Part shown: piece after piece, positions 49,913 to 59,318 of the stretch
Numbering within the stretch: the stretch's first letter is position 1
How the letters are laid out: every line of letters begins with the position of its first letter
The notes under the pieces: generated by a model
What the model was told of the DNA's origin: nothing
Seen by the model: only the letters and a program-made list of their open reading frames with translations
The model's database searches: none
Translations under genes and position numbers: made by a program
Assembly: GCA_029027985.1 (NCBI GenBank)
Contig: CP119076.1
Coordinates: 124,001-188,000 of the forward strand
Direction of reading: 5' to 3'
Source: Klebsiella aerogenes
GTDB lineage: Bacteria; Pseudomonadota; Gammaproteobacteria; Enterobacterales; Enterobacteriaceae
DNA length: 64,000 nucleotides

Positions 49913-51235
49913 ATGCAGACCTATTTCGATCAACTCGATCGCGTTCGTTATGAAGGCCCAAAATCGACTAATTCACTGGCTTTTCGTCACTACAACCCGG
50001 ATGAACTGGTACTGGGTAAACGTATGGAAGAGCACCTGCGCTTCGCGGCCTGCTACTGGCACACCTTCTGCTGGAATGGCGCGGATATGTTTGGCGTCGG
50101 GTCATTCGATCGCCCCTGGCAGCAGCCGGGCGAAGCGCTGGAGATGGCGAAACGCAAAGCGGATGTGGCGTTCGAGTTTTTCCACAAATTGAATGTGCCG
50201 TATTACTGCTTCCACGATGTCGATGTTTCCCCGGAAGGGGCTTCGTTGAAGGAGTACGGTAATAACTTCGCTCAGATGGTTGACGTGCTGGCGGAAAAAC
50301 AACAGCAAAGCGGCGTGAAGCTGCTGTGGGGGACGGCAAACTGCTTTACCCACCCACGTTACGGCGCAGGCGCGGCGACTAACCCCGATCCGGAAGTCTT
50401 CAGCTGGGCGGCGACTCAGGTCGTCACCGCGATGAACGCCACTCACAAACTGGGCGGTGAAAACTATGTGCTGTGGGGCGGCCGCGAGGGTTATGAAACT
50501 CTGCTTAATACCGATCTGCGCCAGGAACGCGAGCAGATTGGCCGCTTTATGCAGCTGGTGGTAGAACACAAACACAAAATTGGCTTCCAGGGAACTCTGC
50601 TGATCGAGCCGAAGCCGCAAGAGCCGACAAAACATCAGTATGACTATGATGCTTCCACCGTTTATGGTTTCCTCAAACAGTTTGGTCTGGAAAAAGAGAT
50701 TAAACTGAACATTGAAGCTAACCATGCGACGCTTGCCGGTCACTCTTTCCATCACGAAATCGCGACGGCCATCGCGCTGGGCCTGTTCGGTTCGGTTGAC
50801 GCCAACCGCGGCGATGCGCAGCTGGGTTGGGATACCGACCAGTTCCCGAACAGCGTGGAAGAGAATGCGTTGGTGATGTATGAGATCCTCAAAGCGGGCG
50901 GCTTCACCACTGGCGGTCTTAACTTTGATGCCAAAGTTCGTCGTCAGAGCACCGACAAATACGATCTCTTCTACGGCCATATTGGCGCGATGGATACCAT
51001 GGCGCTGGCGCTGAAAGTCGCGGCGCGGATGATCGAAGGCGGCGAGCTGGATAAACGCGTGGCGAAACGCTATTCCGGCTGGAACGGTGAACTGGGTCAA
51101 CAGATCCTCAAAGGCCAGATGACGCTGACTGACATCGCGCAGTATGCGACGCAGCACAACCTGGCGCCGCAGCATCACAGCGGCCATCAGGAGCGCTTGG
51201 AAAACCTGGTGAACCATTATCTGTTCGATAAGTAA
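49913..51235 (+). CDS. xylA: D-xylose isomerase
   Basis: XylA converts D-xylose to D-xylulose. It is a metal-dependent TIM-barrel tetramer of 440 residues, as in E. coli. The catalytic segments are [11 protein letters not shown] (active-site His about 101), [18 protein letters not shown] with metal Glu and Lys, and [12 protein letters not shown]. The ATG at 49913 has GGAG seven bases upstream; an earlier in-frame ATG at 49844 falls next to the XylR box and is not used. It is the first gene of xylAB. Confidence 0.97.
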   Translation: MQTYFDQLDRVRYEGPKSTNSLAFRHYNPDELVLGKRMEEHLRFAACYWHTFCWNGADMFGVGSFDRPWQQPGEALEMAKRKADVAFEFFHKLNVPYYCFHDVDVSPEGASLKEYGNNFAQMVDVLAEKQQQSGVKLLWGTANCFTHPRYGAGAATNPDPEVFSWAATQVVTAMNATHKLGGENYVLWGGREGYETLLNTDLRQEREQIGRFMQLVVEHKHKIGFQGTLLIEPKPQEPTKHQYDYDASTVYGFLKQFGLEKEIKLNIEANHATLAGHSFHHEIATAIALGLFGSVDANRGDAQLGWDTDQFPNSVEENALVMYEILKAGGFTTGGLNFDAKVRRQSTDKYDLFYGHIGAMDTMALALKVAARMIEGGELDKRVAKRYSGWNGELGQQILKGQMTLTDIAQYATQHNLAPQHHSGHQERLENLVNHYLFDK

Positions 51236-51244
51236 TGCCCACAA

Positions 51245-51267
51245 AATGCCCGGCGCATCCGGGCATT
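51245..51267. promoter_or_regulatory. Hairpin between xylA and xylB
   Basis: AATGCCCGG, loop CGCAT and CCGGGCATT form a 9-bp perfect stem ten bases after xylA, without a T tract. The stem is identical to that of the bax terminator. It probably protects the xylA 3' end and lowers xylB relative to xylA. Confidence 0.75.
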
Positions 51268-51328
51268 GGCGATAACCTGTTTTAATACGCCACGCTTTGC
51301 CGTGGCGTTCGCGTTAAGGAGATGCTGC

Positions 51329-52783
51329 ATGTATATCGGGATTGATTTAGGGACCTCGGGCGTAAAAGCCATTCTGCTCAACGAACAGGGCGATGTACTG
51401 GCTACGCATACCGAAAAACTCACCGTCTCGCGCCCGCATCCGCTCTGGTCCGAACAAGATCCCGAACAGTGGTGGCAGGCAACAGATCGCGCAATGCAGG
51501 CGCTGGGAGCGCAACACTCCCTGCGCGAAGTCAAAGCCTTAGGTATCGCCGGACAGATGCATGGTGCCACGCTGCTCGACAAACAGCAGCGCGTGTTGCG
51601 CCCGGCGATTTTATGGAATGACGGCCGCTGTGGCGAAGAATGTATGCTGCTGGAAGAAAAAGTCAGCGCTTCGCGACAGATAACTGGCAACCTGATGATG
51701 CCGGGTTTCACGGCGCCTAAACTGCTGTGGGTGCAGCGCCATGAAGCCGATATCTTCAGGCAGGTCGATAAGGTGCTGTTACCGAAAGATTATCTACGCC
51801 TGCGGATGAGCGGCGAGCTCGCCAGCGATATGTCCGACGCCGCTGGCACGATGTGGATGAATGTCGCTCAGCGTGACTGGAGCGATGAGATGCTCGCTGC
51901 TTGCGGACTGAGTCGCGACAATATGCCCGCGTTGTTTGAAGGCTGCGATGTCACCGGGCAACTCCGCGCCGAAGTGGCCAGTGCATGGAATATGCCGCAG
52001 GCGCTGGTGGTGGCGGGCGGCGGCGACAATGCCGCCGGTGCTGTTGGCGTCGGCATGGCTGATGCCGGACAGGCGATGTTGTCGCTCGGCACTTCAGGCG
52101 TCTATTTTGCCGTTAGCGATGGTTTTCTGAGTAAACCGGAAAGCGCGGTGCATAGCTTCTGTCACGCGCTGCCAGGCCGCTGGCATCTAATGTCGGTGAT
52201 GCTCAGCGCCGCTTCCTGTCTGGATTGGGCGGCGAAGCTGACCGGGCTTGGCAGCGTCCCGTTGCTTATCGCCGCAGCGCAGGTCGCAGATGAAAATGCC
52301 GACCCGATATGGTTCCTGCCGTATCTTTCAGGCGAGCGTACGCCGCACAATAACCCGCAGGCGAAGGGCGTCTTCTTTGGTCTCACGCATCAGCATGGGC
52401 CGTCCGAGCTGGCGCGGGCGGTACTTGAAGGGGTGGGTTACGCGTTAGCGGACGGTATGGATGTTGTTCATGCCTGCGGCGTGAAACCGGAAAGCGTCAC
52501 GCTTATCGGCGGTGGCGCGCGTAGCGCATACTGGCGGCAAATGCTCGCGGATATTAGCGGCCAGCAGTTGGATTTCCGCACCGGCGGCGATGTCGGTCCG
52601 GCGTTAGGCGCGGCAAGGCTGGCGCAGCTGGCTGTTCACCAGGATGCGGCTTTCTCTGACTTCCTGCCTCAGCTTCCGTTGGAGCAAGCGCACCTGCCTG
52701 ATGCCCAACGTTTTGCCCGTTATGCGCCGTGCCGTGAAGTGTTCCGCCAGATCTATCAGCAGCTTAAACCGCTGATGGCATAA
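51329..52783 (+). CDS. xylB: Xylulokinase
   Basis: XylB phosphorylates D-xylulose to D-xylulose 5-phosphate. The FGGY-family kinase has 484 residues, equal to E. coli. MYIGIDLGTSGVKAILL is the N-terminal phosphate loop, the catalytic Asp is in AGGGDNAAGAVG (about 233), and the C-terminal ATP site is LIGGGARSAYWRQMLAD. TAAGGAG precedes the ATG at 51329. Confidence 0.97.
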   Translation: MYIGIDLGTSGVKAILLNEQGDVLATHTEKLTVSRPHPLWSEQDPEQWWQATDRAMQALGAQHSLREVKALGIAGQMHGATLLDKQQRVLRPAILWNDGRCGEECMLLEEKVSASRQITGNLMMPGFTAPKLLWVQRHEADIFRQVDKVLLPKDYLRLRMSGELASDMSDAAGTMWMNVAQRDWSDEMLAACGLSRDNMPALFEGCDVTGQLRAEVASAWNMPQALVVAGGGDNAAGAVGVGMADAGQAMLSLGTSGVYFAVSDGFLSKPESAVHSFCHALPGRWHLMSVMLSAASCLDWAAKLTGLGSVPLLIAAAQVADENADPIWFLPYLSGERTPHNNPQAKGVFFGLTHQHGPSELARAVLEGVGYALADGMDVVHACGVKPESVTLIGGGARSAYWRQMLADISGQQLDFRTGGDVGPALGAARLAQLAVHQDAAFSDFLPQLPLEQAHLPDAQRFARYAPCREVFRQIYQQLKPLMA

Positions 52784-52791
52784 GTTGTTTC

Positions 52792-52812
52792 TCGCCCCAT
52801 GTTATGGGGCGA
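52792..52812 (+). terminator. Hairpin after xylB
   Basis: TCGCCCCAT, loop GTT and ATGGGGCGA form a 9-bp perfect stem eight bases after the xylB stop. No T tract follows (ATTCCCCCC), so termination may need Rho or the hairpin may only block 3' decay. Confidence 0.65.
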
Positions 52813-52952
52813 ATTCCCCCCTGAATGATTCTCTTCGCATTGATTCAATTTGCGTATTTATTTATTCCGAATTATGGGTTTCAGCCTGTAGTAACAGCGG
52901 CAATCGGCGATTCCCCGGTCATAATGGTCGTTGCCATGGCCAGGGAGGCACA

Positions 52953-53330
52953 ATGAAATTAAAACGTACGACGGCAAGATTCATCATGCTGCTGGGTGCG
53001 CTGGTTTACTTAATCGGTATCTGGCGAACCTGCCCGCTATTCAGTGGTAAAGGCTATTTCCTCTGCGTGCTGGTGATGGGGGTCTTTGCAGTACTTACGT
53101 ACCAGCGAACGGAACAGGAAACGCAGCGGGACGATGATTTTATCTCCTTGTGTCGGCTGGTACTGTTGTTAGCGGTGGGATTGCTACTGGTTGGCGCCTG
53201 GTTTGTCCCGGCGCCATGGCGTGAAAAAGGCGTTTACGTTATGGCGTGGTTCGTGTGTATGTATGGCGCCTCGGCAACGTTTTATCCAGCCAAAATCACG
53301 GAAAAAGCGCGCAGTAACTCAGTGGAATAG
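52953..53330 (+). CDS. yiaB: Inner-membrane protein YiaB
   Basis: YiaB is a 125-residue YiaA/YiaB-family protein of unknown function with about four transmembrane helices arranged as two similar pairs (FIMLLGALVYLIG, FLCVLVMGVFAVL; LVLLLAVGLLLVG, YVMAWFVCMYG). The start ATG at 52953 has GGGAGG upstream. E. coli has yiaA and yiaB side by side here; only one copy is present. The C-terminal 15 residues are longer than in E. coli. Confidence 0.87.
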   Translation: MKLKRTTARFIMLLGALVYLIGIWRTCPLFSGKGYFLCVLVMGVFAVLTYQRTEQETQRDDDFISLCRLVLLLAVGLLLVGAWFVPAPWREKGVYVMAWFVCMYGASATFYPAKITEKARSNSVE

Positions 53331-53351
53331 GCTGTCCGCGTGCGCTATTGA

Positions 53352-54347
53352 TCAGCTCACCAGTCGGCGGTTGTCCACTCGCTGCACCAGCATAGACAGT
53401 AGCAAGCTACCCAACAGCGCGGCGACGAAAATCCATATAATATCCAGCAACGGCCAGCGGCTTAGCGTCAGTCCGCTGGCACGCAGCGCATGGATAAACA
53501 GCGCATGAAAACCATAAATGCCTAGCGAATGTCGGGCGATTAAGGCGATGCCGGGGAGTTCACGGCCATTCAGGATATTTTTGCCCAGCGTTAGCAGGGA
53601 TATCGCGCTGACAAACACTGCCGGCCCGCAGTACAGATACCAGGTATCGCCAAAATCGCCGCGCCATTGCAGTTCATGTTGCGTACCGCGTGAAATCACC
53701 CACACCGTGGCGGTAAACAGCAGCGCGCACAGCAGTGTTAATCCTTTTTTGTCGGTGTCCATGGCGCCAATCGCTCGGCCAAGGATCCCGTACAGCACAT
53801 AATAAAAGGTATCGCCGTTGATATAGAGATTTACCGGTAGCCATTCGACGCCGCCTGCTTTGATGCTCACCATATTGGGGTTAGCGATGATGCCCATCAT
53901 CAGCATCAACGCCAGCAGCGTTTTTCCGCTGACCTGTTTCACCTGGATCAGTGGCGAGAGCAGGTAAATCACCACGATAGCGAAGAAAAACCACAGGTGA
54001 TAAAACACCGGTTTCTGCAGTAAATTCTTCAATGACAGTTCAACGTTGATATGAGTAAACAGAGTGATATAGAGCAGCGCCAGGGCGCTGTAGAACAGGA
54101 TGCACAGCGCGATGCGCAGAAAATGGCGTGGTTTAGCGCTGCGCTCGCCAAAAAACAGATAGCCTGAAATCATGAAAAATAACGGGACGCTGACGCGCGA
54201 TGCTGAGTTAAGCAGGTTGGCGATATCCCACTCGAATAAGCTAATGCTATGCGGGTGGGTAATATACCAGGTCGTGCTGTGAATCATGACCACCATCAGA
54301 CAGGCTATACCGCGCAAATTCGTAATCCAGTTAATTTTTTCCTGCAT
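53352..54347 (-). CDS. wecH: O-acetyltransferase WecH
   Basis: WecH is an inner-membrane acyltransferase-3 protein that in E. coli acetylates enterobacterial common antigen. From the ATG at 54347 ([24 protein letters not shown]) it has 331 residues, exactly the E. coli length, and about ten helices. The catalytic histidine segment [14 protein letters not shown] and the [15 protein letters not shown] motif are visible. The frame is open further upstream but without conservation. It is convergent with yiaB and divergent from ysaB. Confidence 0.95.
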   Translation of the reverse strand: MQEKINWITNLRGIACLMVVMIHSTTWYITHPHSISLFEWDIANLLNSASRVSVPLFFMISGYLFFGERSAKPRHFLRIALCILFYSALALLYITLFTHINVELSLKNLLQKPVFYHLWFFFAIVVIYLLSPLIQVKQVSGKTLLALMLMMGIIANPNMVSIKAGGVEWLPVNLYINGDTFYYVLYGILGRAIGAMDTDKKGLTLLCALLFTATVWVISRGTQHELQWRGDFGDTWYLYCGPAVFVSAISLLTLGKNILNGRELPGIALIARHSLGIYGFHALFIHALRASGLTLSRWPLLDIIWIFVAALLGSLLLSMLVQRVDNRRLVS

Positions 54348-54529
54348 CTGTACCTCAATGAACCCCGTATAAAGAGAGTCTGACTTCCTTAATTTGTCGG
54401 CATCGCAATGGAATATTCCGAGTTTTTTACCACACTCTTGTAGAGAGCGGACGAGATTCGCAAAATGCTCAGGTTGTTTCACTGTGTCTGCACGATAACA
54501 ATTTGCTAACAAGGCGGTTGAGAAAAATA

Positions 54530-54832
54530 ATGATGAAATATTTCGTTTCCGCCCTGTTGGCGCTGCTGCTGGTCGGCTGCAGCCAAACGCCCGCTCAACC
54601 GGTCCAAAAAGCGCAAAAAGCGCGTATTACGCCGCAAACCACGCTGAACATGGAAAAGTTATGCAAGGATCAGGCTGCGTTACGCTACAGCACGGATACC
54701 CGTCGCGTCGATGTGAATCATTTCGAACAGTTCCAGGCGAGCTATGAGCTTTCTGGTCTGACTTCGCAGAATGAGCGTTTTATCTGTTCTTTTGATCCGG
54801 ACGGCCAGTTTCTGCATCTTTCTATGCGCTAA
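54530..54832 (+). CDS. ysaB: Small lipoprotein YsaB
   Basis: YsaB is a 100-residue predicted lipoprotein of unknown role. Two adjacent ATGs (54530 and 54533) precede a signal peptide ending in the lipobox LLVGC, the Cys being the lipidation site. The mature part keeps the pattern [13 protein letters not shown] and the C-terminus [15 protein letters not shown] found in the E. coli protein. It lies between wecH and glyQ. Confidence 0.9.
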   Translation: MMKYFVSALLALLLVGCSQTPAQPVQKAQKARITPQTTLNMEKLCKDQAALRYSTDTRRVDVNHFEQFQASYELSGLTSQNERFICSFDPDGQFLHLSMR

Positions 54833-54969
54833 ATGCGGCTTAAACGCCGCATCTTGACGCCGCTTTGCTCAAATTTCGCTAAACAAAGGCGTTTCGTACT
54901 GTATATCTCGCAGCCAGCGGGTATACTGATCCCTTCCTTTAAATCCACACGTATCCAGCACGAAATAAT

Positions 54970-55881
54970 ATGCAAAAGTTTGATACCAGGACCTTCCAGG
55001 GCCTGATCCTGACCTTACAGGATTACTGGGCTCGTCAGGGCTGCACCATTGTTCAACCACTGGACATGGAAGTCGGCGCCGGCACATCCCACCCAATGAC
55101 CTGCTTACGCGCATTGGGACCAGAGCCGATGGCGACGGCTTACGTACAGCCATCTCGTCGCCCGACCGATGGCCGCTATGGCGAAAACCCGAACCGCTTA
55201 CAGCACTATTACCAGTTCCAGGTGGTGATTAAGCCTTCTCCGGACAACATTCAGGAGCTGTACCTCGGATCCCTGAAAGAGTTGGGTATGGATCCCACTA
55301 TCCACGACATCCGCTTTGTGGAAGATAACTGGGAAAACCCGACATTGGGCGCCTGGGGCCTGGGCTGGGAAGTGTGGCTGAACGGCATGGAAGTGACGCA
55401 GTTCACTTACTTCCAGCAGGTCGGCGGACTGGAGTGCAAACCGGTTACCGGCGAAATCACTTACGGTCTGGAACGTCTGGCGATGTACATCCAGGGCGTG
55501 GACAGCGTATACGATCTGGTCTGGAGCGACGGCCCGCTGGGTAAAACCACCTATGGCGACGTGTTCCATCAGAACGAAGTGGAACAATCCACCTATAACT
55601 TTGAATACGCAGACGTGGACTTCCTGTTCACCTGCTTCGAGCAGTATGAGAAAGAAGCGCAGCAGTTGCTGGCGCTGGAAACTCCACTGCCGCTGCCAGC
55701 CTATGAGCGTATTCTCAAAGCCGCCCATAGCTTCAACCTGCTGGATGCGCGTAAAGCCATCTCCGTCACCGAGCGTCAGCGCTACATTCTGCGCATTCGC
55801 ACCCTGACCAAAGCAGTGGCAGAAGCTTACTATGCTTCCCGTGAAGCCCTTGGCTTCCCGATGTGCAACAAAGACAAATAA
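54970..55881 (+). CDS. glyQ: Glycine--tRNA ligase alpha subunit
   Basis: GlyQ is the catalytic subunit of the alpha2beta2 glycyl-tRNA synthetase. It is a class II aminoacyl-tRNA synthetase of 303 residues, as in E. coli. Motif 2-like [18 protein letters not shown] and the ATP and glycine segment [15 protein letters not shown] are visible. The start ATG lies in CGAAATAATATG, with a poor ribosome site like that of E. coli. glyS follows after nine bases. Confidence 0.97.
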   Translation: MQKFDTRTFQGLILTLQDYWARQGCTIVQPLDMEVGAGTSHPMTCLRALGPEPMATAYVQPSRRPTDGRYGENPNRLQHYYQFQVVIKPSPDNIQELYLGSLKELGMDPTIHDIRFVEDNWENPTLGAWGLGWEVWLNGMEVTQFTYFQQVGGLECKPVTGEITYGLERLAMYIQGVDSVYDLVWSDGPLGKTTYGDVFHQNEVEQSTYNFEYADVDFLFTCFEQYEKEAQQLLALETPLPLPAYERILKAAHSFNLLDARKAISVTERQRYILRIRTLTKAVAEAYYASREALGFPMCNKDK

Positions 55882-55890
55882 GAGGCGGCC

Positions 55891-57960
55891 ATGTCTGAGA
55901 AAACTTTCCTGGTGGAGATCGGCACCGAAGAGCTGCCACCAAAAGCACTGCGCAGCCTGGCTGAATCCTTCGCTGCCAACTTTACTGCTGAACTGGATAA
56001 CGCGGGCCTCGCGCACGGCACTGTCGAGTGGTTTGCCGCGCCGCGCCGCCTGGCGCTGAAAGTGGCGGATCTGGCTGCCTCCCAGCCGGATCGCGAAGTC
56101 GAAAAACGCGGCCCGGCTATCGCTCAGGCGTTTGATGCTGAAGGTAAGCCGAGCAAAGCAGCCGAAGGCTGGGCGCGCGGCTGCGGTATTACCGTCGATC
56201 AGGCCGAGCGTCTGACCACCGACAAAGGTGAATGGCTGCTGTATCGCGCTCATGTAAAGGGTGAAAGCGCGCAAACGCTACTGCCGAACATGGTCGCGAC
56301 CTCGCTGGCTAAACTGCCGATCCCGAAACTGATGCGCTGGGGTGCGTCTGATGTCCACTTCGTGCGCCCGGTTCACACTGTGACCCTGCTGCTGGGCGAT
56401 CAGGTTATCCCGGCGACGATTTTGGGCATCGCTTCCGATCGTATCATCCGCGGTCATCGCTTTATGGGCGAGCCGGAGTTCAGCATCGACAATGCCGACC
56501 AGTATCCGCAGATCCTGCTGGAGCGCGGTAAAGTGGTGGCGGACTACGCTGAGCGTAAAGCCAAAATCAAAGCAGATGCTGAAGAAGCGGCGCGTAAGAT
56601 TGGCGGTAATGCTGACCTGAGCGAAAGCCTGCTTGAAGAAGTGACCTCGCTGGTTGAATGGCCGGTCGTGCTGACGGCGAAGTTCGAAGAAAAATTCCTC
56701 GCGGTGCCATCCGAAGCGCTGGTGTACACCATGAAGGGCGACCAGAAATACTTCCCGGTCTATGATAATGACGGCAAACTGCTGCCGAACTTTATCTTCG
56801 TGGCTAACATCGAGTCGAAAGACCCGCAGCAGATCATCTCCGGTAACGAGAAGGTCGTGCGTCCACGTCTGGCTGACGCCGAGTTCTTCTTCAATACTGA
56901 CCGTAAAAAACGTCTGGAAGATAATCTGCCGCGCCTGGAAACCGTGCTGTTCCAACAGCAACTGGGCACCCTGCGTGACAAGACCGATCGCATTCAGGCG
57001 CTGGCGGGCTGGATTGCCGAACAAATCGGCGCTGACGTCAATCACGCTACCCGTGCGGGCCTGTTGTCCAAGTGCGACCTGATGACCAACATGGTCTTCG
57101 AGTTCACCGATACTCAGGGCGTGATGGGCATGCACTACGCGCGCCACGATGGCGAAGCGGAAGACGTCGCTGTTGCGTTGAACGAGCAGTATCAACCACG
57201 CTTTGCCGGCGATGCGCTGCCATCCAACCCGGTTGCCTGCGCGGTTGCAATTGCCGACAAGATGGACACCCTGGCGGGTATCTTCGGTATCGGTCAGCAT
57301 CCGAAAGGCGATAAAGACCCGTTCGCGCTGCGTCGTGCCGCGCTGGGCGTGCTGCGTATCATCGTTGAGAAGAACCTGAACCTCGATCTGCAAACGCTGA
57401 CCGAAGAAGCGGTACGTCTGTACGGTGATAAGCTGACTAATGCCAACGTGGTGGATGACGTTATCGACTTCATGCTGGGCCGTTTCCGCGCCTGGTATCA
57501 GGACGAAGGCTACGGCGTTGACACTATTCAGGCGGTCCTGGCACGTCGTCCGACCCGCCCGGCGGATTTCGATGCGCGTATGAAGGCGGTATCGCACTTC
57601 CGCACTCTGGAAGAGTCCTCCGCGCTGGCGGCGGCTAACAAGCGTGTATCCAACATCCTGGCGAAATCTGACGAGACCCTGAACGATATCGTTCACGCTT
57701 CCGTGCTGAAAGAAGCGGCGGAAATCAAGCTGGCCGGTAATCTGGTGGTGCTGCGCGATAAGCTGCAGCCGTACTTTGCAGAAGGCCGTTATCAGGAAGC
57801 GTTGGTTGAACTGGCATCCCTGCGTGAGCCGGTGGATGAGTTCTTCGAGAACGTGATGGTGAACGCCGAAGATAAAGACGTGCGTATCAACCGTCTGACG
57901 CTGCTGTCCAAGCTGCGGCAGTTGTTCTTGCAGGTGGCGGATATTTCGCTGCTACAGTAA
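55891..57960 (+). CDS. glyS: Glycine--tRNA ligase beta subunit
   Basis: GlyS is the tRNA-recognition subunit that pairs with GlyQ. The product has 689 residues, the E. coli length, starting [23 protein letters not shown], of which [15 protein letters not shown] is the family signature. The centre holds an HD-like domain and the C-terminus a DALR-type anticodon-binding helical region. AGAGG precedes the ATG. A strong terminator ends the operon. Confidence 0.97.
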   Translation: MSEKTFLVEIGTEELPPKALRSLAESFAANFTAELDNAGLAHGTVEWFAAPRRLALKVADLAASQPDREVEKRGPAIAQAFDAEGKPSKAAEGWARGCGITVDQAERLTTDKGEWLLYRAHVKGESAQTLLPNMVATSLAKLPIPKLMRWGASDVHFVRPVHTVTLLLGDQVIPATILGIASDRIIRGHRFMGEPEFSIDNADQYPQILLERGKVVADYAERKAKIKADAEEAARKIGGNADLSESLLEEVTSLVEWPVVLTAKFEEKFLAVPSEALVYTMKGDQKYFPVYDNDGKLLPNFIFVANIESKDPQQIISGNEKVVRPRLADAEFFFNTDRKKRLEDNLPRLETVLFQQQLGTLRDKTDRIQALAGWIAEQIGADVNHATRAGLLSKCDLMTNMVFEFTDTQGVMGMHYARHDGEAEDVAVALNEQYQPRFAGDALPSNPVACAVAIADKMDTLAGIFGIGQHPKGDKDPFALRRAALGVLRIIVEKNLNLDLQTLTEEAVRLYGDKLTNANVVDDVIDFMLGRFRAWYQDEGYGVDTIQAVLARRPTRPADFDARMKAVSHFRTLEESSALAAANKRVSNILAKSDETLNDIVHASVLKEAAEIKLAGNLVVLRDKLQPYFAEGRYQEALVELASLREPVDEFFENVMVNAEDKDVRINRLTLLSKLRQLFLQVADISLLQ

Positions 57961-57972
57961 TCGATGTATAGA

Positions 57973-57999
57973 AACCCGCAGAAATGCGGGTTTTTTTAT
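57973..57999 (+). terminator. Intrinsic terminator of glyQS
   Basis: AACCCGCA, tetraloop GAAA and TGCGGGTT are followed by a run of T residues. Stem, GNRA loop and U tract make this a strong Rho-independent terminator 12 bp after glyS. Confidence 0.95.
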
Positions 58000-58030
58000 A
58001 GCGCTCTTTCTGGGAAAACACAGTAAATTT

Positions 58031-58251
58031 ATGGATGAATTGCTATTAAAGCTGATCGCTCGCTACCAGCGCTTTATCTCTCCGCGCAAAGGTTATCGCT
58101 GCGCTTATCAAATGATGACGAGGATGATGAGCGTAAAGAAAAACGTCGCGAATGGACGGAACGGTGCTGTGGTACGGCTTCCTGCCCTGATATCCCATTT
58201 CCGGATGTGAGCTGCCCCTGCGACCGCTCGTGGTCTGCTTTTTTTCATTAG
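58031..58251 (+). pseudogene. Internally deleted YidD-like gene
   Basis: An ATG at 58031 opens MDELLLKLIARYQRFISPRK and then GYRCAYQ, the N-terminal pattern of YidD-like (membrane protein insertion efficiency factor) proteins. The frame then loses sense and stops at 58210. In the next frame, from about 58113, a different protein-like tail appears: DDEDDERKEKRREWTERCC, followed by a Cys/Pro-rich end closing at TAG 58251. Acidic-basic, Cys-rich tails of this kind occur in longer enteric YidD-like relatives. The two pieces fit one gene that lost its middle with a frameshift. No promoter was identified; it lies between the glyS and cspA terminators. E. coli K-12 has hokA in this interval; I see no hok gene here. 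Confidence 0.55.
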
Positions 58252-58252
58252 A

Positions 58253-58284
58253 CAAAAAAAATCCCCGCCGTAGGGCAGGGATTT
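58253..58284 (-). terminator. Intrinsic terminator of cspA
   Basis: On the minus strand AATCCC-T-GCC, loop CTAC, GGC-G-GGGATT is followed by eight T residues. It ends cspA transcription 22 bp after the stop. Confidence 0.92.
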
Positions 58285-58305
58285 TCAATTCTTAGCGGCT
58301 TGAAC

Positions 58306-58518
58306 TTACAGGGAAGTTACGTTGCCAGCTGCCGGGCCTTTAGCGCCGTTTTCGATGGTGAAGGAAACTTTCTGACCTTCGTCCAGGGATTTGTAGCCAT
58401 CGTTCTGGATAGCAGAGAAGTGTACGAACACGTCTTTAGAACCATCGTCAGGAGTGATGAAGCCGAAACCTTTGTCAGCGTTGAACCATTTTACGATACC
58501 AGTCATTTTACCGGACAT
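58306..58518 (-). CDS. cspA: Major cold shock protein CspA
   Basis: CspA is a 70-residue single-domain RNA chaperone that melts mRNA structure at low temperature. RNP1 (KGFGFI) and RNP2 (VFVHF) are intact. By recall it differs from E. coli CspA at one place, ENGAKG for ESGAKG. AAGG lies upstream of the ATG. The long 5' leader with cold box is present, so cold induction through leader refolding is expected. Confidence 0.97.
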   Translation of the reverse strand: MSGKMTGIVKWFNADKGFGFITPDDGSKDVFVHFSAIQNDGYKSLDEGQKVSFTIENGAKGPAAGNVTSL

Positions 58519-58676
58519 AGCGAATTACCTTTAAAAAAATAAATGAGCCTTTCGGCGTTACGGTCTGGACTTACAGATTTAAAGCGATAAAGGGAAAGTT
58601 CACTACGGGGGATATCTAATGGATAACCTTAGAAGGACTGCTCTATTCGACTGCTCTGTGGTCTGTACATCAAACC
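58519..58676 (-). promoter_or_regulatory. cspA 5' leader with cold box
   Basis: The sequence before cspA keeps the features of the E. coli thermosensing leader: about 155 nt long, a cold box near its 5' end (58662-58672, read as TGATGTACAGA), and a GCCGAAAGGC block close to the start codon. Refolding of this leader in the cold opens the ribosome site. The transcription start is inferred to lie near 58676. Confidence 0.8.
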
Positions 58677-58736
58677 TGCACGCATTAACTCATGTTCGAC
58701 GTGGGATAGCAAACATTTTTTTCAACTGAACGTAAA

Positions 58737-58757
58737 ACGGCCCTGAATCAGGACCGT
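58737..58757 (-). terminator. Terminator of yiaG
   Basis: The minus strand reads ACGGTCCTGATTCAGGGCCGT followed by TTTACG. The 9-bp imperfect stem and short U run lie 22 bp after the yiaG stop and before the cspA promoter. Confidence 0.75.
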
Positions 58758-58779
58758 TATCAGAAGAGGAAAAAGTATA

Positions 58780-59073
58780 TCATCGGTCTATTAATTGTCT
58801 TGAGAGCTGCGGATTGGCCATCATCAGGCGCATCAGCTTGAGTTCCGTGGACGAGGGTTTGATTCGTCTGGATTCCCACTCCTCGACCATCGCCACACTC
58901 ACGCCCATGGCGTTGGCAAAATCATCAATTTTGAGTCCTGAGCCCTTACGCAACAGCTCAAATTCGCTAAACACACCTGTGTTACCGGTGACCGTAACGC
59001 TTTGTATTTCATCTTTAAAAACGATTTGTTCCAGGTTACTCAGCAATTCAAATACCGGATCTTTATATTCCAT
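58780..59073 (-). CDS. yiaG: XRE-family HTH regulator YiaG
   Basis: YiaG is a 97-residue protein with an N-terminal helical segment and a C-terminal Cro/XRE-type HTH (about 42-90, LKIDDFANAMGVSVAMVEEW with SRRIKPSS). It looks like an orphan antitoxin-type regulator with no toxin gene beside it. Its target is unknown. The ATG at 59073 has GAGAGCTCC-type sequence upstream and gives MEYKDPVFELL as in E. coli; residues 25-40 are divergent. Confidence 0.9.
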   Translation of the reverse strand: MEYKDPVFELLSNLEQIVFKDEIQSVTVTGNTGVFSEFELLRKGSGLKIDDFANAMGVSVAMVEEWESRRIKPSSTELKLMRLMMANPQLSRQLIDR

Positions 59074-59318
59074 TGAGAGCTCCTTTTCTGTCTCGCAGCG
59101 GAGAGTAAAGTACATCGAGCTTATTAAGAATAGCCGCAAAAAAAGCATAAATGATAACGCAGGTTATTACTTATCGGCGCTGCTTAGCGATTTCAGTGTG
59201 GGGTGGGCAATGGAGAGGGGTAAGACAATGATTATTAACAGTACGGCGACATGAGAAAATTTATGTAAACGACTGCAACCGGATGCGAAAGGCCAGCGCT
59301 AAACGCTGGCCTTGCGGG

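Noticed and set aside
50102-51244. Minus-strand open frame of 380 codons opposite xylA
   Set aside because: Mirror frame of a strongly biased conserved gene; no independent evidence of coding.
55198-57696. Two long minus-strand open frames opposite glyQ and glyS
   Set aside because: They are complementary to highly conserved synthetase genes and have no family resemblance or ribosome sites.
58046-58288. Minus-strand open frame of 80 codons between glyS and cspA
   Set aside because: It crosses the cspA terminator and lies opposite the YidD-like remnant; the plus-strand reading explains the sequence better.
57998-58305. hokA/sok-type toxin-antitoxin expected from the E. coli map near cspA
   Set aside because: No Hok-like small membrane peptide was found on either strand.
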